Shown piece by piece: positions 36,069 to 47,263 of a DNA stretch of 64,000 bases (its first letter is position 1; the number at the start of each line of letters is the position of its first letter). The notes beneath the pieces were generated by a model. The model worked only from the letters and a program-made list of their open reading frames with translations. It did no database searches and had not been told where the DNA came from. This DNA comes from Symmetrospora coprosmae (Eukaryota; Basidiomycota; Cystobasidiomycetes; Symmetrosporaceae), in contig VUYT01000008.1 of the NCBI GenBank assembly GCA_008802785.1, forward strand, positions 372,001 to 436,000. The letters run 5' to 3'. Position numbers and translations under genes: made by a program.

Positions 36069-36956
36069 CTTGACGCTGCTGTGATACCCGTTTGCTGCAG
36101 GCAATGGTGCGGAGGCGAAGAGGGGGAAGAGGATCATCCAGACGAGCGAGCCAGGCCCCGCCCGCCCTGTTGCCTCTCTCCTCTGTCAGAACCCACCTTC
36201 CCAAGGATGTACACGAAGCAGAGCAGTGGAGGTGCAGTGCAATGCATCGTGAAGGCGATGCCCACTTTGCTGTGTCCCAGGCTGTGTGCTGCGAAGGTGC
36301 CCACTGACCGGATACGAGAGCGCGTCCGGCGGGGGCAGGCAGTAGGGACAGCACGCAGTCGACGAATGCGGTGCGCTGGAGCCTGGCAGAGAGGACTCAT
36401 CAGCACGCACCTGACGCAGGCTAGGCCAGGCCATTCTACCAAGCAGTGACTCCACGCCCGTCGGCAAGATGCGCAGAGCTCCGAGCAGCCTGGGTGGGAC
36501 GCGCGACCGACTGCAGTGCCCTGGACATGTGAAGCGGGCGGCGACACTCAAGTGGATACATGGAGGATACTGGATACGTACACACACACACACCACCACG
36601 AGCCACAAAGCCGACCTGCCTGCCTGCCTGCTCGCATCTGGCTGCGTATTGGCGGAAGTGCATGACAGTAAAGCAGAGTCGCCACCGGCACCTGACTTGC
36701 GACCCTCGAGCTTGAGCACGGCCTCTCCTCCCTCTTTTGCTGATGCCCAATACAGCCTGAGCAGCTTCCTACCATTAATTATCCACCGTCCTTTCACTGA
36801 CATCTTGCACTCACAGCTGTAGCCTATTGGCTTGGACCCGTCTTTCCGCTCGTCCCTCTCCAGCAGCATCATCGTCGTGCCCGATCGCGAGAGGGTCGCC
36901 ACTCGCTCCCGAATCCAGCTCGACAGACAGTGTCGCACAGAGCAGATACGGCAAGC
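36069..36956. other. Long divergent intergenic region with CA repeat
   Basis: This 888-base interval separates the divergent starts of NOT3 (-) and the oxygenase gene (+). A short CA microsatellite lies at about 36580-36595. Frames on both strands are open but lack recognisable domains or consistent splice signals, so I call no gene here. Confidence 0.5.
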
Positions 36957-38711
36957 ATGCCCTTCTTCCCCTTCACACCTCGACACCCGAAAGTCTTCGT
37001 CGTCGGCGACCTCTCTTCCCCGGTTGGTAGCCGGCCCATCAAGATCATCGACACTGGCGTCGTTGGTGAGGATGTCAAGCCGGGCGACCACATCTCTCGG
37101 TGGGGCTGGTTGATGGAGTTCGGAGAAGGGTGCATTAACATAGAAGAGCTCGAAAAGGTGCGGTCAGCTAGTCTGTCGCTTGCTCGCGAGCCTGCTTGCA
37201 TTGCATTGTCTTCCCCACTCGAGCTGACAGCTGGAAACGCGCGTATCGGCTCGCAGCTTCGACACCAAGGCGACCCAGCGTCGGATGACGTCGTCCGCTT
37301 CTTTAGCCTCAAAGCCGGAGATGATGGCCTGAAGAGACTCGAGGCGTACGTGGTTGAGACGCCCCGGGAAGACTGGGATCCGGTGGTTGCCACATTCTGG
37401 AACGAAGTGTCTATCGACCCCCCAGAAGGCGTCTCGGCTCTTTCGGCCCCCCTCGCACAGTCAGACAAGGGCAAACAGCGTCAGACCGAGCAGGACGATC
37501 TGGCGCATCACCAGGGTTTGGAATACACCTGTGATGCCGCGACCCTACGGAGGAACCGCAAACCACAACCGCGACTCGCAGAAGGACAAGCCGTCTTCTG
37601 GAGATACAGTGCAGACATGTTTGGCAGCTTGTTGCACTTCAGTCTGGCAGGCGGATTCGCCGCCCCACGCATCATGTCGGTCCTGCGCGAGACGGGGTAC
37701 CTCACCTCCAAATCGCGGGACGCCACCTACCGCCGCCTGATGGAGACATCGCAGGCGCTGGTGGACTTCATGACCGACATGACGCCGCTCACTGGGCGCG
37801 GGTGGAAGAGCGCGATCCGGGTGCGCCTGCTGCACTCGCAGGTCCGCGTGCGCATCCTCGACCGCCGCTCCCGCTTGAACACGTACGACCTCGAGCGGGA
37901 CGGCCTGCCCATCAACCAGGAGGATCTCGCTGCGACGCTGGGCGGGTTTTGTCTGGCTCCGCTGTGGTGCCAGCGCCGGCTGGGCGTCCGGCTCTCTCAC
38001 CAGGAGGAGCTCGCGTTCGTAGCGGCCTGGCGGCACGTCGGGTACTACCTGGGCATATCGCCGGATCTCCTGCGCACGTACTTTCCTTCGGACGGCCTGC
38101 CCACTGCAACGCGCTCGCACCGCTTCTTCGCCTGCGTGGCGTTCCACCTCTTCACACCGGAGCCTCCTGCAGATCCTTTCGGCACACCCACGTATGCGAT
38201 CCTCAACGCCGTCGCAGATCGCCCGCCGAGCAACACGTCTACCCTTCATCACTGCGAGCTGAGCCGGTTCCTGCTCGGTCCCGGCCTGGCAGACCAGCTG
38301 GCCATCCCGCGCGGGAGCTGGCGGAACAGGCTAGCCATCCAGAAGCACGCGTGGACGAGCTGGCTCACGTCCAACTTCTCGGCCGTCTACCGTGGCGGGT
38401 GGGAGATCAAGCGGCAGGCCCTGTTCCGGAGGGTGATTGTCCTCATAGTCGCGTGGCAGCTCGGAGAGCGCCGGAGCACATTCACGTGGAAGGAGGCCGC
38501 GGACCACGAAAAGAAGATCAGCGAGCTCGTGTCGGATGAAGCTGGCGAGTCGTCTGGCTTGGAGTTTGGCATCGCCATCGGGAAGGAGGTCAGAAGCCAG
38601 GCAATGCGTCTATTCGCGGAGATGGGCATCGTGGTGGCGGGCACTGCGCTACTGTCCGCTACGGCGCTGGCGCAATCCGCGCGACTCGCTTGGGCGTGGT
38701 ATTCGGCGTGA
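36957..38711 (+). CDS. mpaB/latex-clearing-protein-type haem oxygenase (DUF2236)
   Basis: Two exons (36957-37157, 37257-38711) give 551 residues. The 99-nt intron is a multiple of three and free of stops, so the frame is open through it. I removed it because GTGCGG/CGCAG signals and a CTGAC site are present and because splicing restores IEELEKLRHQGDPASDD. The family core is seen at RWGWLMEFGEG, GQAVFWRYSADMFGSLLHFSLAGGF, GWKSAIRVRLLHSQVRVRI (the His is the likely proximal haem ligand), DGLPINQEDLAATLGGF and FVAAWRHVGYYLGI. The near-C-terminal hydrophobic segment (IVVAGTALLSATALAQSA) may anchor it to a membrane. Known relatives are bacterial rubber oxygenase Lcp and the Penicillium ER enzyme MpaB, which cleave polyisoprene or prenyl side chains. 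The substrate here is unknown. Confidence 0.82.
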   Translation: MPFFPFTPRHPKVFVVGDLSSPVGSRPIKIIDTGVVGEDVKPGDHISRWGWLMEFGEGCINIEELEKVRSASLSLAREPACIALSSPLELTAGNARIGSQLRHQGDPASDDVVRFFSLKAGDDGLKRLEAYVVETPREDWDPVVATFWNEVSIDPPEGVSALSAPLAQSDKGKQRQTEQDDLAHHQGLEYTCDAATLRRNRKPQPRLAEGQAVFWRYSADMFGSLLHFSLAGGFAAPRIMSVLRETGYLTSKSRDATYRRLMETSQALVDFMTDMTPLTGRGWKSAIRVRLLHSQVRVRILDRRSRLNTYDLERDGLPINQEDLAATLGGFCLAPLWCQRRLGVRLSHQEELAFVAAWRHVGYYLGISPDLLRTYFPSDGLPTATRSHRFFACVAFHLFTPEPPADPFGTPTYAILNAVADRPPSNTSTLHHCELSRFLLGPGLADQLAIPRGSWRNRLAIQKHAWTSWLTSNFSAVYRGGWEIKRQALFRRVIVLIVAWQLGERRSTFTWKEAADHEKKISELVSDEAGESSGLEFGIAIGKEVRSQAMRLFAEMGIVVAGTALLSATALAQSARLAWAWYSA

Positions 38712-38863
38712 GCGTGCGCCATCGTCAGAGGATGTGTATATAAGTATGTTGCATCTGTTTCTGCTGCATCTAGAGTCTTAATAGCACTGCATCTGTCTAT
38801 CATAGCACTTCGGGAAAACTCGCTTGACGTTGTGAAATGCACATGATCGCGTCTGCGAGAACA

Positions 38864-39700
38864 TTACTGCAGGATCTTTTTTGACGCAGGTCGGCTCGAA
38901 ATGTCCTTCCACCATCGTGCAACGTTGGGTCGCGATTCGAAAAAATGGCCGTCGCCAATTGCGACGAGCTTGCTGCCATAGGGAAGGTGCTGTTGTGTAC
39001 GGATGTTGGAAATCAGCATGCCATCGCAACTCCGCTTTCATCCCTTCGATCGAATCCACATACGAAAAGGTCGGCCAGTGTGTAGCTATCACCAGCAAGG
39101 TACTTTTGCTTCGAAAGGATGGTCTCGTACGCGTCGAGCTTTGCGTTGAGCGTGGCCGTGAGCTTCTCCACGATGGCAGGGTCGGCGTCCCCGCCGCCGA
39201 ACATGCCCTTGAATAGCTTCTCGTACACAAGCGTAGCCGCAGACGGGTCGAAGTTGCAGTACTCGACTGATGCGGCGTTCTCAAAGCGCGCGAGCTGGCT
39301 CAGGTATGAAGCGTCGCTGGCGACAGGGATCAGGCCCTTGCCGCCCGCCTTGGTAGCGATGTACCTGGCGATGGCGCGGGACCTAATCAAGGTGTAGTAT
39401 ACGTGTGAAGGGTCAGCTCAAGTTCTTCAGGCATCCAAGCGTGTGTCCCGCTGGGATGGGAAATTCGGCCAAAGCACCGGGGACAACCCACTCAAAGAAG
39501 GTGATGCCCGCTTCCGTATCCTCGAGGTACGGCACAGCGCCGAATGGCTGATACTTCTTGTGAGCCTCGCTCTTGTGCTCTCCTGTGCTAAAGTCGACAT
39601 TGACCAGCTCGATATCTACGTCCAGCTCGGCGGCTGTGAGGAGCACTCGCTGCGTGCACGTCGACATGGCGAGGCCATGAATGATCAAAGAGGCAGGCAT
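38864..39700 (-). CDS. Glutathione S-transferase
   Basis: Exons 39700-39492, 39382-39064 and 38989-38864 give 217 residues, the normal length. The N-terminal thioredoxin-like domain shows LAMSTCTQRVLLTAAEL, NVDFSTGEHKSEAHKKYQPFGAVPYLED and, across the first intron, FFESRAIARYIA, which holds the Glu-Ser pair that binds glutathione. The helical C-terminal domain includes YLAGDSYTLADLFHLPYG and PNVARWWKDISSRPA. The pattern fits phi-class fungal GSTs (GTT1/GstA-like), which conjugate glutathione to electrophiles in the cytosol. All splice phases agree. Confidence 0.93.
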
Positions 39701-40249
39701 GGTGGACAGACTGGGGGAAAGGGTGGAGAGTGGATGTGAGCGCTGGTCTGAATATGTGAGTGAAGGTGAGGAAAGAGTGCATCCTGGCACAATGGCCCGT
39801 CTTTTGTACTGGAGTACGCGGGCGTGGACGCGTTCCTGCACGTGACTTGTCGCTGACCGATGCTTTGAGCTTCGTCAGCGATGACTGGGATCTGTGACAA
39901 AGAGCCAAAAGTTACGGTAGAGTCGCGAGCACCAGAGGCCGCAGAAGCAGGAGCTGGCTAACCCTTGGCTGAGAAGCAGCCCGGATACGTACCGTAACAA
40001 GTCTTCCTGGCTCCCGAGAGGAACAGCGCAAAGTCAGCGGGTCTTCATCAGCGTCAGTCAGCTGAGGCCTCCTGAGCGTCGATGACCAGGACCGGGAGAT
40101 TTACAAGCAACAATATGCATACTGTTACACTGCAGCGGAATGCGTGCCTTGCCGATGGTGCGGTATTGCAATGCGAAAGAATTATGTACGAACGGCGTTG
40201 CGGGCGATAGCAGGGGCAGAGGAGGGCGTCACATCGTGTCCGTGTATGT
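39701..40249. other. Intergenic region between two minus-strand genes
   Basis: These 549 bases lie between the GST start and the stop of the kinase gene. They should hold the GST promoter and the kinase 3' UTR. I see no gene. Confidence 0.5.
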
Positions 40250-43188
40250 TCAGTAGAGGCCTGTCGCCCGCCGCAGCCCGTCAAGCCAGCGGCTGTAGAG
40301 CATCTCGGCGATGGGACCCCTCTGTTGCGATGCCGAATCGGGCGAGCTGCTTTCGGCATCCGAGCCGCTGTCGTCATCCACGAGCGGCGGCCCTGCTATT
40401 GCGGCTGCCGCACCGTTGACAGGCGCGCTCGGACCGCTCGCGTGCATCTGCGCAAGAACGGGCCCGCGAACCGTCATCCGAATGCTCTTGCGCAAGCTGC
40501 CGCGCGGGAAGAGCTGCGTCGATGCGGACAGGTGTCGCCGAACAGAGTCGTTGTCATTGATGCCCGCGAGAAGATCCACTATCACACGGTACGCAAGGGC
40601 AGGGTTGCCCTCTGCGAGATCTGCGAAGCCGTTCGAGATCATGGATAGAGTCTCTACTTCTTCTGGCAAGAGTTCGGATTGGATGGTCTGCGAGCCATCA
40701 AATAAGGTCAGTACGTCGATCCTTCCTGCAGCCGGTGACTAGACCCACCTTATCAAGCGTAGGGAGAACCACCTCACCGACAAGCGCGCGGCCCATCGCC
40801 GCGTCCCGCCCATTCGGCGACGTAGGTGCCGCGGACGTCGATGCAGACGAGGACGCAGCGGGGCTTATGGTGCTCCTGACCGATCCATTGTGCAGGTGCG
40901 CCTGATCTCCGCTTCCTGGCCTGATGAACTCCGCCGACTGCCGATCCGAGGCGACGCTATCGAAGCGCTTCACGGGCCGGATGGTATGCATGCCGTTGCC
41001 CACGTCCCCTTCGCGCATTACGGTGCCGTTGATGTCGTGCCGCGCAGCCCACGAGTTCTTCTTGCTGTGCGAGCCGAGGAACGCGGGCTTGGCGCCACCC
41101 GCGCCAGGCGGACTAGGGGGCTTGAGCGTCTGCCCTTCGAATGTCGTCTGCCGCGAGCGAGCTTTGCGCGGAGTATGGCTCGCCTGCTCTGCCGCTGCCG
41201 CACCTGCAGGAAACTGCGCGTGGTCGAAGAACGACTGTTCGCTCGCATTGGAGGATGGGCCGGTGGCGGTCGACCCAGCTGCGGAGCCCGTAAAGATGGG
41301 CGACCCCGTAGATGTGTGAGAGCTTTCTGATAGCGCAGCGAGCTCCGGGTCGGTCTGTGCAAGGCAAGGATCACCGAAGAGAGAGGATCATAAGCGTATT
41401 CCAGCGCGGCGTTGAGGCAGTCGAGCTGGACCCACCAGGCTCTGCTGCGTAAGAGACATGGTCCTGATTGCCGCGTCCAGTCGTCGATGATAGCTCTCGT
41501 CCACCTCGTCGTCATCGTCATCACCCGCCTCGCCCAGCTCTAGCTCACGCGATGCCTGCCGGACGCTATCAAAGCTCCATGCGCTCATAACGGTCTCGTC
41601 TCCGCGCAGCGTCGCACTACTGGCGTCAGGCTTCGGGCTCTCCTTCTTCTTGTCCTTGCCGTTCTTCGCCTTCCACTCGATGTACCGCTCCGTGAGCTCC
41701 GTCAGCCCGCTCGTCTTCTTGGCGTACTTGACAAAGCGGTGCGCGAGCAGCTCCTTGGCTGACGGGCGCTCCTTCGGATCTTTGATGAGGCAGAGCGAGA
41801 TAAAGTCCTTGAAAGCTGCACTGAAGTTGCCTTCGAGTGTCGGAGCTTTCGCTTTCGGAATCAGGAAGAGCACGCGCATAGGGTGGTATTCGGCTAGCGG
41901 CGGTTCGCCCTTGGCCATTTCAATAGCGGTCTGCGAACAGCTCGGCGGATCAGTCATAGCACCTCTCAGCCCGGAGTGACGTTGTGGACAACACACAATG
42001 CCTAATGACCAGATGTCCGCCTTTGCATCGTATCCCGCTTGCCGGATGACTTCAGGCGCCATCCAGAAGGGCGTCCCGACGAACGTATTTCTCCGACTCT
42101 TGTTGTGCGAGAGCTGGGCAGCGACTCCGAAGTCAGCGAGCTTGACTTTTCCGGATGCCGAAAGGAGGACGTTGGCAGCTGCGCGCATCGTAACAGCCGG
42201 ATCTGAGTCAGTCTCGAGCGGCGAAGCGTGCACATTGTTCCAGTCGGGGTCCTTGACATACCCTTGATGTCCCGGTGGATCTTGTTCTCGTTGTGCAGAT
42301 ACTCTAGCCCGAGCAGCAGCTCGCGACAGATGATGGCAATATGCGTTTCCGAAAACGGCCCAGGCTTGAGCTGATGAGAGCGGAGCATCTCCGCGTCAGC
42401 GACGACCGCGGCAGCACGGCAGGTGAACTACTACTTGCCAGATCCAGACATGATCCGCCAGCCAGGTATTCCATGACTGCGGGCCAAAGGCGGTAAGCCC
42501 GAGTGCACATGCCAAGATCTGCAGAATGGCATCTCCACCCACCGATCCAGAGCTTGTAGCCTCTAACAAAGCTGCCATAGTAGCGTGTGACCCATTCCGA
42601 GTCACATGCGCTGAGGTGGGCAATCTCCATCTGTATCTCTGTAATGTCATCGTCCGAGTCCTCGAGGTCAATCTGCTTTATCGCCACGACCATCCCGCTC
42701 GAAATGTGCGTTGCGCGGTAGACGACCCCGAAGCTGCCGGACCCGACCTTCTCGAGGAGCTTGTACTGCTTGCTCGGGTCGTCGACGGCCGACAGGTCGT
42801 GCTGCTTGGGCGATGGGGTGGCCCCTCCGGTGGCGAGGGAGGTTGACGCGCCGAGCTGCGCTAACGGCGAGGCAGAGCCCGAGCCGGAGCCAGACGGCGA
42901 CGGGGAGCGAGAGGCAGGTGCAGCGATGGGTGGAGAGAGCGGGTTGCTCGTCGCTGGCAGGCGCACGCCGAACCCTTTCATCGCCGCCATTGCAGCTTGG
43001 TCTGCGCGTTCGCTGCTGCTGTCGCCTGACCTCCTATCTGACGACGATGATGATGGTGAGGGAGTAGCAGCAGCAGTCGCATCCTTTGACTTGCGCTTGA
43101 GGAGCAGTCCGCCTACGCCGCTCTTATCCTTGTCCTTGTCCTTGCCGTTGCTGTCGCCTGGGTTGCGTTTGGTGATGGGCTGTGACAT
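40250..43188 (-). CDS. Ste20/germinal-centre-kinase (GCK-III type) protein kinase
   Basis: Seven exons (43188-42543, 42476-42439, 42370-42262, 42178-41997, 41930-41436, 41354-40749, 40687-40250) give 837 residues. After a 140-residue Ser-rich N-terminus the kinase domain shows [20 protein letters not shown] (catalytic Lys), [30 protein letters not shown] (catalytic loop), DFGVAAQL (Mg-binding Asp), [11 protein letters not shown] and [19 protein letters not shown]. Domain VIa-b is split by short exons. The second intron (42371-42438) appears to begin with GCAAGT rather than GT, because only that splice gives LDLLKPGPF in frame. The C-terminal 430 residues are regulatory and low complexity. Relatives such as Ustilago Don3, Nak1 and Sps1 control septation, polarity and morphogenesis; the exact role is inference. 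Confidence 0.93.
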
Positions 43189-43924
43189 GAGGTACCGTGG
43201 AATGGCGTTTCAGGCAAGCTCGCAAAGAAGGCAGGGATGGGCTACGGATCAGCCTGCACTCACCATTCAAGCGATACACTGGTCACTATGCGGACGTCGG
43301 TCGTGACCTCAGAGGAGGTGAGGATGCCCACTGTCCTCCCCTGTCTCGCTCGTCCCCTCCTGTCGTTCCCGTCAGCACGCCCTCGGCCGAGATTCCAATT
43401 TGGTTTGCACGGTGCGAACGGCGTATTCGAGTAAGGGAGAGTTCCTGCCTGGAATGCGGTCCAATGCAGTGGATTGGACTGTCAGGGGCAGCTGTCAGGT
43501 CGCAGTCGGGCTTGGTGCAAGGTGGGCAAAGGGGAGAGGTGGTGGGTGGATGGCTCTCGAAGCCTGTTTGTCGACGACGACGCGTACACGAGCAGTGGGG
43601 GGAGGAGAGCGACGCCCACACACGACATGCTTGGGGATGACGGAAGGGGGTCCAGCATCACTCAGCAGCTCTGCTCTCAAGGCAAACCAATGCATGTATC
43701 CACTCCTGCATAGCCTGCCGCTGTTGATGCTGATGCTCGTGCTGGTGTGCCTGCTCTACTCCGGGGAGCATTGCAGGCACGTGCCTTCTCGACTGAAGGA
43801 GGGGCGATTTGGGATCTGCGGCGACAAGGAGCGGAGAAGCCCCTTTTCTCCCTTCTTCACCAGCAGCATATACAAGAACCGTTTCAGGACACAAGTAATT
43901 ACATCTTCCCAAATACATACCACC
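43189..43924. other. Divergent intergenic region
   Basis: These 736 bases separate the divergent starts of the kinase (-) and the first short-chain dehydrogenase (+). They should hold both promoters. The open frames here lack domains and a conserved splice pattern. Confidence 0.5.
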
Positions 43925-45301
43925 ATGTCGCACGCTCTGTCGTACGTCGCTTAGCCCTCGAAAGCTGTCCCCACCGATGACGTCAAGTCCTGACAGCAGC
44001 TTCCCGTCGCCTTGTTTTCGACAGCATCGCTAACCTCTTCTCCGTCAAGGGATGGGTCTGTCTCGTCACTGGAGGTTTGTAGCATCAATCACCTCTCTAT
44101 CCACAACCGCGTTGACTCTCTCCTTGCCCCCCCAATCTCCCGCGCAGGCGGAACCGGCATCGGCCTGATGGCCGCCCAAGCGCTCGCAGCCAACGGCGCC
44201 CGCGTCTACGCTGCAGGACGCCGCCTCGAGGTTCTCGAGAAGTCGGCCAAGGTGCATGCAAATGATCACCCGGACGTGTCTGGCGAGATCATCCCCATAG
44301 AGATGGACCAGAACGACAAGGACTCCATCACGCGCGCATTCGAGCACATCAAGAGCAGAGAGAAGAAGATCGACCTGCTCGTCAACAACGCTGGGCTGGC
44401 CTCAAACAAGGCAAGTGCTCGAGTGTACCATTGCGGCGAGCCGGGTCTCTCTGACCTCGACTTGCTGGCCAGGTCGACGTCGCTTCAGGCGACAAGAGCG
44501 TAGACGAGTTTAGCAAGAAGCTCTTCGACAACCCGCTCAGCGACTGGGAAGACGTCTACAAGACCAACGTCTACGGCTACTACTACGTCTCGTCAAAATT
44601 CCTGCCCTTGCTCGTGTCGGCGAATGGAGCCGACCCAATGCACAAGAACCGAAAGGGTGGGACCCTGGCAGCAATCCGCTCCGGCTAGCTGAAGGTTGAC
44701 CGTCTTGCTGTACACAGACTTCCACCCAAACATCATCAATATCTGCTCCATCTCGGGTATTACAAAGACGACCCAGGTGCGTGTCGGCGTCAGCGTGATG
44801 CTGCTCACAGGGACCTGATTGAAAGTCCAAATCGCGTCAACAGGGAGGCCAATTCGCATACAACAGTTCAAAAGCAGCGACCATCCAGCTCAACCGTCTC
44901 CTTGCGACCGAGTTCAGCAGGGAGAACGTCTGCGTCCGAGTGAACAGCATTGCGCCGGGTGGGTCCCCTCCCGGGATGTATGCGTCTGCTACGAGACTGA
45001 CTTGACGCGTGCTCTCTCGCCAAGGCTACTTCCCATCCGAGATGGTGAGCCACCACCGACACTGTATGTTGCTGCCTCCAGGCGAGCTGATGTCCGTCTC
45101 CTGCAGACTACCTCCGAGTCGAACGAGGAGAACAAGAGCGAGATGCCGCAGGACGGCTGGCGGAAGGACAAGATGGTCCCTGCGGACCGTCCGGGCCGGG
45201 ACGAGGACATGGCGCAAGCTGTCCTGTCGCTCGCCGTCAACAAGTACATCAACGGACAGACCCTCGTCGTGGATGGCGGGCTGCTCATCGAGATGCCGTG
45301 A
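43925..45301 (+). CDS. Short-chain dehydrogenase/reductase, eight exons
   Basis: Exons 43925-43941, 44025-44074, 44148-44410, 44473-44656, 44718-44776, 44844-44958, 45025-45044 and 45107-45301 give 300 residues. The Rossmann motif VTGGGTGIG is built across the second intron. LLVNNAGLASNK, NIINICSISG (catalytic Ser region) and FAYNSSK (catalytic Tyr and Lys) follow, then VNSIAPGYFPSEM and INGQTLVVDGG at the C-terminus. The third intron (44411-44472) most simply starts with GCAAGT, a GC-AG intron; a GTGTAC donor 12 bases later would give an unusually short 50-nt intron. The enzyme should be a cytosolic NAD(P)H-dependent reductase of unknown substrate. It lies just upstream of APRT on the same strand. 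Confidence 0.92.
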
Positions 45302-45484
45302 TTCGGCGTTAAGTAGAGGGTATCAATGTGCGAAAGATGTATTAGCCAAGAAGCTGTCTAGCCATCTCTTATGCGAGCAGAGTAATGAGAGGAAAACAAG
45401 TTTTGCGTCCTGTTGAAGCAAGTTGGACGCGCTGCCCGGGTGTGTCGGTGGCTCTCCCTTGCCCCAATTCACTCCCCTCACAAC

Positions 45485-46439
45485 ATGTCGAGCAGCACAG
45501 CAGTAGTCCAGCAAGATGCCAAGCGAGCAGAGGAGGTGCTCAAGGGCATGCTCGGCGTCGTGTACGTCTGATTGCTGCTCCCATGAGCTTAGGTTGGTGC
45601 GGCACGTGCTCCGGACTGATAACGACCTGTATCCTGCGAGCAGCCCGGACTTCCCGAAGAAGGGTGAGGTCCACTGAGCCGGTACTGTCCTGCTCGTGCT
45701 ACTATCTGTCTAATTTGGTCCCTCTTTCCTCTGCCGCTGCTGCTTTTCTCCCCGCCTCACTGCAGGCATCGTCTTCCTCGATCTTTTCCCCATCCTCCGA
45801 GACCCTCTGGCCTTTGAGACGCTTCTGACGTGCTGTGAGGCTGCACGCGCACTGTATTCGCGCATCGGTATTCACCAGAATATCAAATTGAGCACATCCG
45901 CGCCCTGTCCTGCCATGCCCCTCCGCCCGTACTGGCAGTCATGCACCACCTCGTCACCGCGACGCAGCATCGCTCCCCGAGCAAGAAGATCGACGTCGTC
46001 GTCGGTCTCGACGCGCGCGGCTTCCTCCTCGGCCCTAGCATTGCCCTCCGCCTGGGCGCGGCGTTCGTCCCCGTGCGCAAGGCGGGCAAGCTGCCCGGCG
46101 AGTGCGTCAAGGTCGAGTACGAGAAAGAGTACGGAAGCGACTTCTTCGAGGTGCGCTTGCTCCTCCCTTCCTGTCTCGCTCTGATGAGCATGTATGCGCG
46201 AAGCCGCTGATTATGAGACCACCCCGCAGATGCAAGTGGACGCCATCAAGCCGGGCCAGACGTGCATCGTCATCGACGACCTCATCGCGACTGGCGGGTC
46301 GGCCTTTGGCGCGGGAGAGCTCATCAAGAAGCTCGGCGGACAGACGCTCGAGTACCTTTTCCTCATCGAGCTCACTTTCCTGCAGGGTGTCAAGAAGCTG
46401 GACGCACCGAGCTATAGCATTGTCAAGCAGGACGACTAG
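45485..46439 (+). CDS. APT1: Adenine phosphoribosyltransferase
   Basis: Exons 45485-45561, 45644-45663, 45766-45834, 45939-46150 and 46230-46439 give 195 residues, close to the family norm. Exon 2 is only 20 nt and carries PDFPKK of the conserved [17 protein letters not shown] start. [40 protein letters not shown] and the PRPP-binding loop [14 protein letters not shown] are complete. The enzyme converts adenine and PRPP to AMP in purine salvage in the cytosol. The fourth exon starts at TCATGCACC; the resulting LLTCFMHHLV matches the family. Confidence 0.94.
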
Positions 46440-47263
46440 GCTGGATGCATCGAGAGTGTCCGTAACCGCCGTCATAAGTAGATCAGCCATAGAGATCTCA
46501 GAGAGGAAGGGCAACGCTGCTGAGTCCGAGCTCTCATGACCACTGGCCGATCTCTTCTCAGACACGGCTAGACTGACCATCGCGGCCAAAGCGTCACTCG
46601 CTGATCTCACATCGGTCGCTACACGTCGGGTTCCCGCATCTCACAAGCAGAGCACAGGCTCTAGCTTTCGAAGCGGGCTCTCCATTGAGAAACGCAACGG
46701 GCGTGTCTCGGCGGGTCCCTGCCGACCCTGAAGCAGCTGCAGGATGCTCCGTGACGTGCGAACGCGCTCTTCGGCTGGTCCTCGGCGCGATGTTCGACCG
46801 GTCCAGATCGCAATTGCGCGGTGCAGGCAGCCGCATGTACGGAAGGGCCAGCAAGCGCAATAAGGGGCAGTGTCTGAGAAGCCAAAAAGAGGCTGAGTAT
46901 GTGAGTCCCGGCGTCGTTGAACCTCGGATGACGCGTAAAGAGGCGGGTCGGGCGGTCTGTTGAAGTGCACGGCTGCCCCACAAAAAAGTAAGCTCCTAGG
47001 GTAACAGCGCAGCGGATGAGGGCTCAAGACAGTCATCAATCCAGCGGACCCGATTCGGCGACCCTAAGGTCGAGTACTAAGTCACCGCTGGGAGCGGACT
47101 TCACCCAATCCCGCAACAGCCCCAGGCAGGATCACTGCCGTAGAGGTGAAGGCTTTCAACCGATGTGCCATGTCGCCCGTCATTGGAGCTGGGGCTACCA
47201 GTTCGCCCTGGGGATCACTGAGATGCAAGAGTATATGAAGGTCACACAAACCTCCCATCGTCT
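46440..47263. other. Convergent intergenic region
   Basis: These 824 bases lie between the stops of APRT (+) and the second dehydrogenase (-). Several short frames are open but none has a domain or codes for anything I recognise. I see no tRNA or other RNA gene either. Confidence 0.45.

Noticed and set aside
36069-36956. Several overlapping frames in the NOT3-oxygenase gap
   Set aside because: Open on both strands without domains or splice support; better explained as a GC-rich divergent promoter region.
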